Assembly: GCA_016709005.1 (NCBI GenBank)
Contig: JADJEU010000002.1
Location: 186,001 to 250,000, forward strand
Length of the DNA stretch: 64,000 nucleotides
Reading direction: 5' to 3'
Origin: Crocinitomicaceae bacterium
GTDB lineage: Bacteria > Bacteroidota > Bacteroidia > Flavobacteriales_D > Crocinitomicaceae
A program made the position numbers and the translations under genes. The notes beneath the pieces are model-generated. The model was not told the origin of the DNA and did no database searches. It saw only the letters and a list, made by a program, of their open reading frames with translations. Of the stretch, positions 27,193 to 34,655 are shown one piece after another. Numbering within the stretch: the first letter of the stretch is position 1; the number at the start of each line of letters is the position of its first letter.

Positions 27193-28188
27193 CTAATTCT
27201 TAATCACTTTTGCACTTCTGAATGCATCAGCAGAAACGGCGGTAATAAAATACAAACCATTCTCAAAATCACTCAAATCAATTTCAAAGGAACTTGTACT
27301 TACAATCTCACTAAAAATTAATTTACCAGCTGCATCGTAAATTGAAATTTGCTCGTTGAATTGCGTTTGAATTTTTACCAAACCGGTTGTTGGATTTGGG
27401 TAAACTTCAAGTTCTGAAATTTCATTTTCTTCCACTCCAAGACTCACCTCAAAATTTTCTGCAGCAAAATAAGCAGGGTTGTTCATTCCAAATCCACCCG
27501 TTGTATCAGTGGAGGTCAGCACAAACTCCAGCCCTTTTACAGCGCCCAGTGAAGTTAAATCAACAAACGTCCATTCATCAATAATATAGTCGTCTGCATC
27601 AAGTGGAAATCTAAAATCTGCTAGATAGAAATTAACAGAATCACCAGTTTGAAGCGAGTCTTCATTCAATCCATATATTGTTAACAAAAACCAATCCTCA
27701 CCATTTGTACCGTCAATTATGCCTTGTGCGTTTGTATCAGCACCAAACGGTTTTGTAAAGTCATCACCATTCAACATAGCAAAATAAGCATAGGTTGTAT
27801 TGGTAACTGAAAACCCTACTATTGGAGAAGGAAAAGTGAAGTCCAGAAAAACACGACTGCCTTCCCAGCTCGACACATAGCATACACCGTATTGATCAGA
27901 TCCAGCTTCGCCTGAACCAGTTATTGCGCTATATTGATTTGACCAGCCTGGCGTGGTGTTGTCAGTCACATTTGAAACAGCCCAACCGGCGTATGATCCC
28001 CAACCAGCATTGTAATTTGTTTCAAAACTAAAAAAGTCACTGGTGTAAATGGTGTCCCCATCTGTCACCTGATCTTGACCATACCAGGCAGATTCACTTG
28101 CCAAAACCGGATTCTCAAATGTTGCAAGTTGTGATTGTGAAGTTTGCGCAACAATCAATGCGCTTAGAAATAGTAAATTTTTTTTCAT
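27193..28188 (-). CDS. DUF4465 protein with T9SS tail, first gene of the B12 operon
   Basis: 331 aa from the ATG at 28188, which starts a signal peptide (MKKNLLFLSALIVAQTSQS); the longer frame adds 20 residues that are not signal-like. The DUF4465 domain is recognised from FETNYNAGWGSYAGWAVSN, NQYSAITGSGEAGSDQYG, the YAYFAMLNGDDF region and DDYIIDEWTFVDLTSLG. A T9SS type A tail (LEVYPNPTTGLVKI...FENGLYFITA) follows. DUF4465 proteins are frequent in cobalamin-riboswitch loci; surface cobamide binding is inferred. The riboswitch lies 104 bases upstream. Confidence 0.85.
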   Translation of the reverse strand: MKKNLLFLSALIVAQTSQSQLATFENPVLASESAWYGQDQVTDGDTIYTSDFFSFETNYNAGWGSYAGWAVSNVTDNTTPGWSNQYSAITGSGEAGSDQYGVCYVSSWEGSRVFLDFTFPSPIVGFSVTNTTYAYFAMLNGDDFTKPFGADTNAQGIIDGTNGEDWFLLTIYGLNEDSLQTGDSVNFYLADFRFPLDADDYIIDEWTFVDLTSLGAVKGLEFVLTSTDTTGGFGMNNPAYFAAENFEVSLGVEENEISELEVYPNPTTGLVKIQTQFNEQISIYDAAGKLIFSEIVSTSSFEIDLSDFENGLYFITAVSADAFRSAKVIKN

Positions 28189-28291
28189 CCTTTTAATAAT
28201 TGAATAGTTAGTAAAAGGAATAAAATGACGAATAGAATATCGCGCCAACGGCGGATCAACTAAACGCGGCCTTTATCCCGAAAGCGTGTTT

Positions 28292-28490
28292 GTTTGTGAA
28301 TTGTGGCAGGTCTTCTGACTCACTCCATACTTTGAACCCTTCCCGTTATTTTTTAGATCTCTAACAGTGGTTTTGTTCAAAGCGTAAAAGCTTACAGCTG
28401 CGGGTACAGTTCCGGAATTTTAATCGATCGTACAAATGATGATCAAGCACCGGATTCCCATTTTAATCGTGAAGGTTTAATTTCACAAAC
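28292..28490 (-). ncRNA. Cobalamin riboswitch (AdoCbl-type aptamer)
   Basis: On the minus strand: P1 arms GTTTGTGAA...AATTCACAAAC, then GGGAATCCGGTG, CTGTACCCGCAGCTGTAAG, CCACTG, GGGAAGG and the 3' box GTGAGTCAGAAGACCTGCC. These are the conserved blocks of the cobalamin aptamer in the right order. It heads the four-gene B12 uptake operon. No terminator is evident between aptamer and start, so control may be translational. Binding of B12 is expected to switch the operon off. Confidence 0.93.
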
Positions 28491-28538
28491 CAAAATTCAG
28501 GCGTAAAGATACATTAATTTTTTTTATTGATTTTTTTT

Positions 28539-28632
28539 GGCATTCCCCCGGCTGAGCCTGGGTCGGGCTTTACACTGCAAATCCTCTCCCGGCAATGCCG
28601 TGATGCGGGTTTTTCGTTTCAATCCCTAATGC
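28539..28632. repeat. Intergenic repeat element of Bacteroidota type
   Basis: Begins GGCATTCCCCCGGC, carries GGGTCGGGCTTT and ends TTTCAATCCCTAATGC, so GGCATT and AATGC form imperfect terminal inverted repeats. This GGGTCGGGCT / CAATCCCTAA layout recurs in many Bacteroidota intergenic regions. The rest of 28491-28647 contains only A/T runs. Confidence 0.6.
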
Positions 28633-28647
28633 AGAATTCTCTTCTAA

Positions 28648-28872
28648 TCAACTACTTTTTTTCTTTTGTAGAAACAGAATAATCTCTATAACTATGGTTG
28701 TAACAAATAACGCAGCAGCAAGCCACAAAAACGTCAACTGCACCGGTCGTGATAAATACGAAATAAAAGACCATCTGCCAATGAATAAAATTATCTGAAT
28801 TATCCAGAGAATTCCGGCAAGGTTTCTTAATTGAGATGTGTGTTTACTTTCCAAACTGCTTATAACAATCAT
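28648..28872 (-). CDS. Small membrane protein, hypothetical
   Basis: 74 aa with two predicted transmembrane helices (about residues 20-40 and 46-68) and a lysine-rich end. Its ATG lies 29 bases inside the end of the upstream PLD-type gene, suggesting translational coupling. No family recognised; it may be a chance frame, though the helix pattern is convincing. Confidence 0.5.
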   Translation of the reverse strand: MIVISSLESKHTSQLRNLAGILWIIQIILFIGRWSFISYLSRPVQLTFLWLAAALFVTTIVIEIILFLQKKKSS

Positions 28873-29543
28873 AACATAACGGCTTTTCCATGCTCGTTAC
28901 TTCAAATTCACCACAACCATGACAAACACTCTCCTCGTATTCCGGGTTCTCATATTGAGACCAAACGGAAAAACAATTTAAACAATAGGGCCCCATATCA
29001 TAAGGAATCCTTTCCTCGCAACGAATACAATATCCACGTTTTGGTTTTTTGCCTTGACCATTACTCTTAACATCTTTAGCTATAGGACTAAAATTTCTTT
29101 TTGTTTTAGCTAAACCAATCAATTCTGAAGATTGAATAATCGAGTGCGTTTCGGCAACTGCCTTTTCAAAAATACCTGCGTCCTTTTCTTTTGTGATGTG
29201 AACTCCCATTTCACGGTTATTCTTTTCAGAAAACTCATACATGTTCATGGACGTAATAACCATTTCGGTTTCATTGAAATAACATTTCGCGTGCAAATTT
29301 TCAAAGTAATAAAGTTCCAAGTTTTTCAGTTCAGCTAATGAATTTCTCTCATTAGGCTTCAATTCATCCTTCCCATAAATTATTTTAATTTCAACACTCT
29401 TAGCCGCCGCATCTTTTAATCGCTCAAAAAAAGTTTTCGAAATTTGTAGATATGGTGAAACCAAAACCAATTTTTTTTTTGCGTTGATAATTATGTTTTC
29501 AATTTGATATCGAAGTACCGTTCGTAGTTAAAAAATCTGCCAT
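28844..29543 (-). CDS. PLD-like (HKD) protein with C-terminal zinc ribbons, frameshifted
   Basis: Intact form about 232 aa. It begins at the ATG at 29543 with MADFLTTNGTS; the frame is broken by one extra base near 29507-29511. Removing it gives NGTSYQIENIIINAKKK leading into LVLVSPYLQISKTFFERLKD. The PLD-type half contains LHAKCYFNETEMVITSMNMY and SEKNNREMGV. The C-terminal half has four CxxC pairs (CIRC, CLNC, CHGC, CYDC) fit for two zinc ribbons. Single-HKD proteins of this kind usually dimerise to act as nucleases or phosphodiesterases; the role here is unknown. Confidence 0.78.
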
Positions 29544-29701
29544 AAATTTTTGATGCTTTTTTTTCTCTGATCAAAAAAACTGTCTTAGTCTTTCAAAAAG
29601 TAGCAAATTTTTTGCAAAATTTCCTTACTTGAGTTGATCGATTTAAATTTATTCTTTCAGATTTCAGCAAGTTAAGATAGCAGTAATTGTGCGAATAAAA
29701 C

Positions 29702-30040
29702 TTACAATTCCAACTCAATCATCGGATCCCAAAACAAGTTTTTGAAATCAACTACCACATCTTTTTTTACCAGAATTCCTTCTTTTTTCAAAGCATCTTC
29801 CATTGCTGTTGGTGATGGAAAATGATGTTTGCCACTAAGCATGCCGTTGCGGTTTACAACACGGTGGGCGGGAACGGGTCTTGTTTGCTGATGAGATGCA
29901 TTCATGGCATACCCAACTACACGGCTTGATTTGGCAGTACCCAAATATTTTGCAATAGCACCGTAACTGGTAACTCTGCCTTTTGGAATTAAACGAACTA
30001 CTTCGTAGACGTCTTGAAAGAAATCTTTTTTAGAGTCCAT
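29702..30040 (-). CDS. Alkyltransferase-like protein (ATL, MGMT family)
   Basis: 112-aa DNA-binding domain of the O6-alkylguanine alkyltransferase family, with the Tyr of TSYGAIAKYLG and the arginine finger in SSRVVGYAMN. The MGMT active-site PCHRV reads PVPAHRVVN: Cys is Ala at residue 58. ATL proteins bind O6-alkylguanine without repairing it and flag it for nucleotide excision repair. The gene overlaps the upstream hypothetical gene by 43 bases. Confidence 0.88.
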   Translation of the reverse strand: MDSKKDFFQDVYEVVRLIPKGRVTSYGAIAKYLGTAKSSRVVGYAMNASHQQTRPVPAHRVVNRNGMLSGKHHFPSPTAMEDALKKEGILVKKDVVVDFKNLFWDPMIELEL

Positions 30041-30531
30041 GCAAAAAAGTTTTTCACAGAATGCATGAGTGGATTTGAAGGTGGCAATTCATCTGCATTG
30101 AGCAAATAAAAATAACCATTTTTCAACGAAGCAAACAAATAAGGTTCGCCCATTTTTTTAGAACCAAAGCGGTTTGTAAGAATGACGTAATCACTGAAAC
30201 AAGCGTTCAAATAACGTTGTTCGTTTTTAATATTAATCAGGGTGTCTATAGAAAATTTGCCTTTGAAATCAGCAGAATCTTTGAATGAATAAAAACCCAA
30301 TCGCGTCATCTGTTCAATATCTCTTCTGCGACAAATGCGGTTAAAGTCTAAACGCAGTTCATCTACATGACTCATCTGACCTTGATTCGTTGTGTGAATC
30401 ATATCCTTGATTGCATCCTCTGCCAATTGTTCTGAAGCAAATAGATTTTTTACCTCAAACACGGTGTCATCTGAATTCGTTACGCGAATCTCTGATAACT
30501 CTCCATCTCTATAAAATCGTGCTAATTTCAA
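29998..30531 (-). CDS. Hypothetical protein upstream of the ATL gene
   Basis: 177 aa, no signal peptide or membrane helix. NRICRRRDIEQMTRLGFYSF and DYVILTNRFGSKKMGEPYLFA are its most distinct parts. I do not recognise the family. The last 43 bases overlap the ATL gene in another frame, so the two are probably translated together. Confidence 0.6.
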   Translation of the reverse strand: MKLARFYRDGELSEIRVTNSDDTVFEVKNLFASEQLAEDAIKDMIHTTNQGQMSHVDELRLDFNRICRRRDIEQMTRLGFYSFKDSADFKGKFSIDTLINIKNEQRYLNACFSDYVILTNRFGSKKMGEPYLFASLKNGYFYLLNADELPPSNPLMHSVKNFFAWTLKKISFKTSTK

Positions 30532-30647
30532 GTTGTTCGTTTTCTTTTAATACGACCACAAAATTCAGTGGTTGCCTCTAAATTACCCAATAATGTCTAA
30601 ATGTAAAAGGATTGAGGACGTTAGTTTTAAACAGAAAATCTTGGAAA

Positions 30648-31331
30648 TCAATGAACCTTAAATCTGCAATACTTGATTTTGAAACCTTTAGCAGAGAATA
30701 ATCCTTCGTAGTAAGTACGAATGTTTAAGATTTCACGTGTATCTGCATCTAATGTTTCTGGCATTTCACCATACAAATCCCAGGTTTTTTCCAGCAATTG
30801 ATAGTTGTGCTCCGCAATCTGCTCAAGCGTTGATTCAAAAAGTAAATCACTATCCGTTTTCAAATGAATCAATCCACCCGGTTTTAAAAACTTTTTATAG
30901 AGTTCAATAAAGTGAAGCGAGCTTAAACGCTTGTTAGGTTTATTGGGTTGAGGATCTGAAAAGGTTAACCAAATTTCATCTACTTCACCGTTTGCAAAAA
31001 AGGCTTCTAAAAAATCAATGCGCGTTCTTAAAAAAGCAATGTTTGGAAGATTTTCATCGATTACGGTTTTTGCTCCGTACCACATGCGAGCACCTTTTAT
31101 GTCAATTCCGATGTAATTTTTATCCGGATATTTTTTTCCAAGTCCTACAGAATATTCGCCTTTACCACAACCTAATTCTAAAATCAGTGGATTGTCATTT
31201 TTGAAATAATCGCTGCGCCATTTTCCTTTAAGTTTGTAATTCAAACTTTCGCAATCTGCCATGGTAGGTTCAAAAACGCAAGACATCACTTTCATGTCTG
31301 CAAACCGAAAAAGTTTCTTCTTTGCAGCCAT
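30648..31331 (-). CDS. trmB: tRNA (guanine-N7-)-methyltransferase
   Basis: Makes m7G46 in tRNA using SAM. 227 aa with the SAM-binding LELGCGKGEYSVGL, GIDIKGARMWYGAK, the catalytic/tRNA-binding LTFSDPQPNKPNKRL and LKTDSDLLFE, all typical of TrmB. Preceded by the HEAT-like gene with a 3-base gap and likely co-transcribed with it. Confidence 0.93.
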   Translation of the reverse strand: MAAKKKLFRFADMKVMSCVFEPTMADCESLNYKLKGKWRSDYFKNDNPLILELGCGKGEYSVGLGKKYPDKNYIGIDIKGARMWYGAKTVIDENLPNIAFLRTRIDFLEAFFANGEVDEIWLTFSDPQPNKPNKRLSSLHFIELYKKFLKPGGLIHLKTDSDLLFESTLEQIAEHNYQLLEKTWDLYGEMPETLDADTREILNIRTYYEGLFSAKGFKIKYCRFKVH

Positions 31332-31334
31332 CCC

Positions 31335-31877
31335 TTAATCTTCGTTCAGACGTTTTAACACAACGCCAATTTGAATCAGCAAATCAATTTTTGGTGATGA
31401 TTCATGTTTGTGCTCAGTCAGATAATTTCCTAAAATCACAAGTGACTCGCTGATCACTTCATCTGTTGGAGCACCTTCCAAATTTTCAATGATCGTTTCA
31501 ACTTCAAATACTTCCAGCAAATCACTTTCCAATGCAATCGATAAAAGATCTGCAATGTAAATATTGTAATCTAAACCTGAATTCCAAATTGATGCAAGCA
31601 ACATTTGTTTCTGCGCTGCATATTTTTTATTCACCAGGCAAGCCATAATTTGTTTTGGCGCTTTTGTTGATTTAATGTTGTTCAGTAAATCTTCAATTTC
31701 AAATTTCAAATCGGCTGATTTTGTCAATGCCCAGGCATCTAAAAGTGGCTCTATGGTAGTTTCATTTCCGTGTGCACGAATGCCTTCAACTGCTTCCAGT
31801 TGTTTTGCTTCATCTTTGCTGCTCAAATCTGTCAGCAACAATTGCAGTTTTTTGTTTTTACTTTTTTCTTCAGCCAT
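31335..31877 (-). CDS. HEAT-repeat-like hypothetical protein
   Basis: 180-aa all-helical cytoplasmic protein. About 35-residue helical pairs (EAKQLEAVEGIRAHGNETTIEPLLDAW is the clearest) fit HEAT/armadillo-type repeats, which mediate protein contacts. No enzymatic motif. Next to trmB. Function unknown. Confidence 0.65.
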   Translation of the reverse strand: MAEEKSKNKKLQLLLTDLSSKDEAKQLEAVEGIRAHGNETTIEPLLDAWALTKSADLKFEIEDLLNNIKSTKAPKQIMACLVNKKYAAQKQMLLASIWNSGLDYNIYIADLLSIALESDLLEVFEVETIIENLEGAPTDEVISESLVILGNYLTEHKHESSPKIDLLIQIGVVLKRLNED

Positions 31878-31924
31878 GTGGTTGAAAATAATGTGATGTG
31901 TTATACACGTCGATTAAAAAAAAA

Positions 31925-32322
31925 GCAAACCTGTAAGCCGGGTTCTGTTCTCCTTGCCGAAACAAAAAGATCTTGTCATTTATCTAGTCGCACAGTCACC
32001 CATACGATCAATCTACCTACCCTCCGGAGTATAACTTGCGTTATAAAGGCCGAGCAGACCTGACCCCGGTTTACATGATATTTCAGCTCATGAGGTTTAC
32101 CGTGCCACTGATATCACTATCAGCGCGGTGAGCTCTTACCTCACCTTTTCACCCTTACCTCAAATCTTACGCGAAGATTCAAGGCGGTTTAATTTTCTGC
32201 GGCACTTTCTGTAAATCAACCTTTTCAAGTTAACCTCCTTCCCGTTAGGAAGCATGATGCTCTGCGCTGCCCGGACTTTCCTCCCCTTAAGTTTTACCTC
32301 AAGCGGCGACAAGACGGTTTGC
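31925..32322 (-). ncRNA. rnpB: RNase P RNA (bacterial class A)
   Basis: About 398 nt catalytic RNA that matures tRNA 5' ends. On the minus strand it starts GCAAACC, which pairs with GGTTTGC at the 3' end (P1). It has the conserved GAGGAAAGTCCGGGC near the 5' end and ACAGAACCCGGCTTACAG near the 3' end. A T run follows. Ends were set from the P1 pairing. Protein-like frames inside it are spurious. Confidence 0.95.
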
Positions 32323-32423
32323 GGCGCAAAGATAGTTATTTTAAAATTTGTGCCGTTGCATGCAATAGATTGCCATGATTGCCGCAATGAAATTAAATCA
32401 AAGAAATAATTCTAGTGGAAAAC

Positions 32424-32454
32424 AAAAAAAGCAGCCCCAATGGAACTGCTTTTC
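32424..32454 (-). terminator. Terminator after the ECF-sigma operon
   Basis: Minus strand AAAAGCAGTTCC / GGGGCTGCTTTTTTT hairpin with a T run, 25 bases after the stop of the T9SS protein gene. Confidence 0.85.
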
Positions 32455-32478
32455 AAGAAACGGATCAAAAAATTATAA

Positions 32479-33570
32479 TTATTCTACAATCAATTTTGCA
32501 GATGATACTGATTCGTCACCAATTAATTTTACCAGGTAAACACCGCTAGTCCAGCTTTGAACATCAATATTCATAGTTGATTCTGTAACACTATTCTGAT
32601 AAACAACTTCGCCTGCTATATTGTATATGATCACTTGATCAACACTTGAATCAAAAGTTAAATTCACAATTCCGTTTGCCGGATTCGGATAAATCTGACC
32701 TGCAAAATTTTCACTTTCTTCGATTCCGGCCAAATTGCGTGATTGATCTTTAAACTCTACACGGGTAATAGTTTCATTGCCACCAATAACTTGCGCTACT
32801 ACTTTCATTACAGGAACTTTATTGCCTTCAGACCACCAGGTATAAACTACTTCATTGGGTGTAGGCAATGGTAACCACGTTCCGCCTGCCCCAAAATCAA
32901 CATATGCCGAATCAATATACTCAATTTCAGAGCGTACCCGAATCACATCAAAAGTTCCAAATCTGGTTGTAATAGATCCCCAGCCATCCACTTCAGAAGT
33001 GCGATACTGAAGACGTTGAAAAATTCCATTGAAGGCAGGATTTAAATCAACATAAATGTACGAATCTGAAGACCATGAATCACCAAAACCCATTGGCAAC
33101 TCATACTCAACATCAATTGTATCAGCCGCCATCGGTACTTCAAATCCATTCAATTCAAGACCTAATCCAACATTTTCATAAGATGTTCCAGTGATTCGGA
33201 CAAAGGTGACTGGTTTGCTAATATCGATACCTGCGCCAGAAGCACCCGGTAAATCAAAACCGATCAGATTCGAATAGAAGTCAGATACATAATCTGGCTC
33301 GGTAAAAGCATTATTAAACTGAGTCTGATAAAGAAAACTTGCATCTGAAACATTAAAAAAAGTATCAATTCGTTGTGATGCTATGTGTAAATCAGAGTAG
33401 TCCCAGGTAAAGTTAGTTCCTGTCTGAGTCAGATCAAGATTTGTGTCATCAGAAATACTAACCAGAGCTGTATCATCTGCACCCGGAAAATCATTTTGAT
33501 CAATCGTAATCTGATTAGATGCAATCGCAGATGTCATTCCAAAAAATGAAACAAGTAAAAGTTTTTTCAT
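32479..33570 (-). CDS. T9SS type A surface/secreted protein in the ECF-sigma operon
   Basis: 363 aa: signal peptide (MKKLLLVSFFGMTSAIAS), a beta-rich body of about 260 residues (QTGTNFTWDYSDL, MGFGDSWSSDSYIYVD), and a T9SS tail (GQIYPNPANGIVNLTF...TSGVYLVKL). The body has no family I can name. It lies 20 bases after the lipoprotein gene and is the last gene of the sigma operon, so it may be a partner or output of that signalling system. Confidence 0.78.
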   Translation of the reverse strand: MKKLLLVSFFGMTSAIASNQITIDQNDFPGADDTALVSISDDTNLDLTQTGTNFTWDYSDLHIASQRIDTFFNVSDASFLYQTQFNNAFTEPDYVSDFYSNLIGFDLPGASGAGIDISKPVTFVRITGTSYENVGLGLELNGFEVPMAADTIDVEYELPMGFGDSWSSDSYIYVDLNPAFNGIFQRLQYRTSEVDGWGSITTRFGTFDVIRVRSEIEYIDSAYVDFGAGGTWLPLPTPNEVVYTWWSEGNKVPVMKVVAQVIGGNETITRVEFKDQSRNLAGIEESENFAGQIYPNPANGIVNLTFDSSVDQVIIYNIAGEVVYQNSVTESTMNIDVQSWTSGVYLVKLIGDESVSSAKLIVE

Positions 33571-33590
33571 GAAAAGTAACTTATTAGATA

Positions 33591-34655
33591 TTAATTAAAT
33601 TCTACAGCCATTCGGCCAGTCATCTCAGGCAAATATAATGAATCCGATTGATCCTCATTGAACAAAGTAGATCTGAAAAGAAAGTCAAAAGCTGTTTTGC
33701 CGCTGCCTTGACCAATATTGAGTTCAGTCGAAATATTGGAAACGGCAAACTTGTGACCCAGATTAATTTCAGTCCCCGTAGAAGAATACCAGACTCCACC
33801 TTTTTTCATCGAAACTATCACATTGCCATAATGAGAAGTAGGTTCAGCCGGTGGCATATAATAATATTTCATCTGCCATTGAAAATTCCCATTTTTAAAA
33901 CGGACAAGGGTTGTATAATTACCTTCATTTCCATTGCCATCAGTAAACACATGTTTCACTTCATAAATACCATCATTAAGCTGCATACTCACTGTTGCTT
34001 CGGAAGAAATCAAGACACCATCAATATACCAACTATGCTGTCCTTGCAAGGTGATGGGCTCTAAAAACAGAGTATCACCCTCACCATGTGAATTAAATCC
34101 GGTATGTAAAAGCTGATCTTCAAAACCAAATTTGATTGGAACCAGAAATGATTCGGATAAACTATAGTCAGAAAATTTTATAGCAAGATTATAAACTCCG
34201 AATTCTTCAAATTCAACCTGATTTGCCGATTCGAAAAGATCCAGATCGTTTTTCACAAGTACGTAATTGAATTGTTCGTAGTTCATTCCAAAATTAAATT
34301 TCACAGCGCCGGCGTCGTGAACGAGATAGGTTAAATTGGCACCGGTAATAGCACTGATCTCTGAGCCATTGGAATAAATTTCTGGTCGAACAATTTCGAT
34401 CCTGATGATATCTCCGTTTTCACCTGAAGTTATTTGTCCATAGAACGATTCCATCCCATTTACCCCAGACTGCCCGTAAGAGAGCCATGTATCATCTACA
34501 CCAACTTCCCAATTAATGGAATCATCATCAACCAAACCTTCAATATGATAATATGGACCGTTTTCGTCTGGCAGATCGGGAAGCTTTTCTTTCTTGCATG
34601 AGTTCAGCGAAAAAACAAGCACAGATGCCATCAGATATTTGAATGTATGCTTCAT
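33591..34655 (-). CDS. Hypothetical lipoprotein in the ECF-sigma operon
   Basis: 354-aa lipoprotein (MKHTFKYLMASVLVFSLNSC, lipobox NSC) with a proline/acidic start and beta-rich modules. HSWYIDGVLISSEATVS and YEVKHVFTDGNGNEG resemble a PKD/Ig-like fold around residues 190-250. Its ATG overlaps the stop of the upstream Dma-like gene by 4 bases (ATGA), pointing to coupled translation. Possible surface partner of the Dma barrel; inference only. Confidence 0.7.
   Translation of the reverse strand: MKHTFKYLMASVLVFSLNSCKKEKLPDLPDENGPYYHIEGLVDDDSINWEVGVDDTWLSYGQSGVNGMESFYGQITSGENGDIIRIEIVRPEIYSNGSEISAITGANLTYLVHDAGAVKFNFGMNYEQFNYVLVKNDLDLFESANQVEFEEFGVYNLAIKFSDYSLSESFLVPIKFGFEDQLLHTGFNSHGEGDTLFLEPITLQGQHSWYIDGVLISSEATVSMQLNDGIYEVKHVFTDGNGNEGNYTTLVRFKNGNFQWQMKYYYMPPAEPTSHYGNVIVSMKKGGVWYSSTGTEINLGHKFAVSNISTELNIGQGSGKTAFDFLFRSTLFNEDQSDSLYLPEMTGRMAVEFN

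Noticed and set aside
31675..32387. Open frames across 31.7-32.4 kb
   Set aside because: They lie on or over RNase P RNA and the antisense of the HEAT-like gene; composition is not coding-like.
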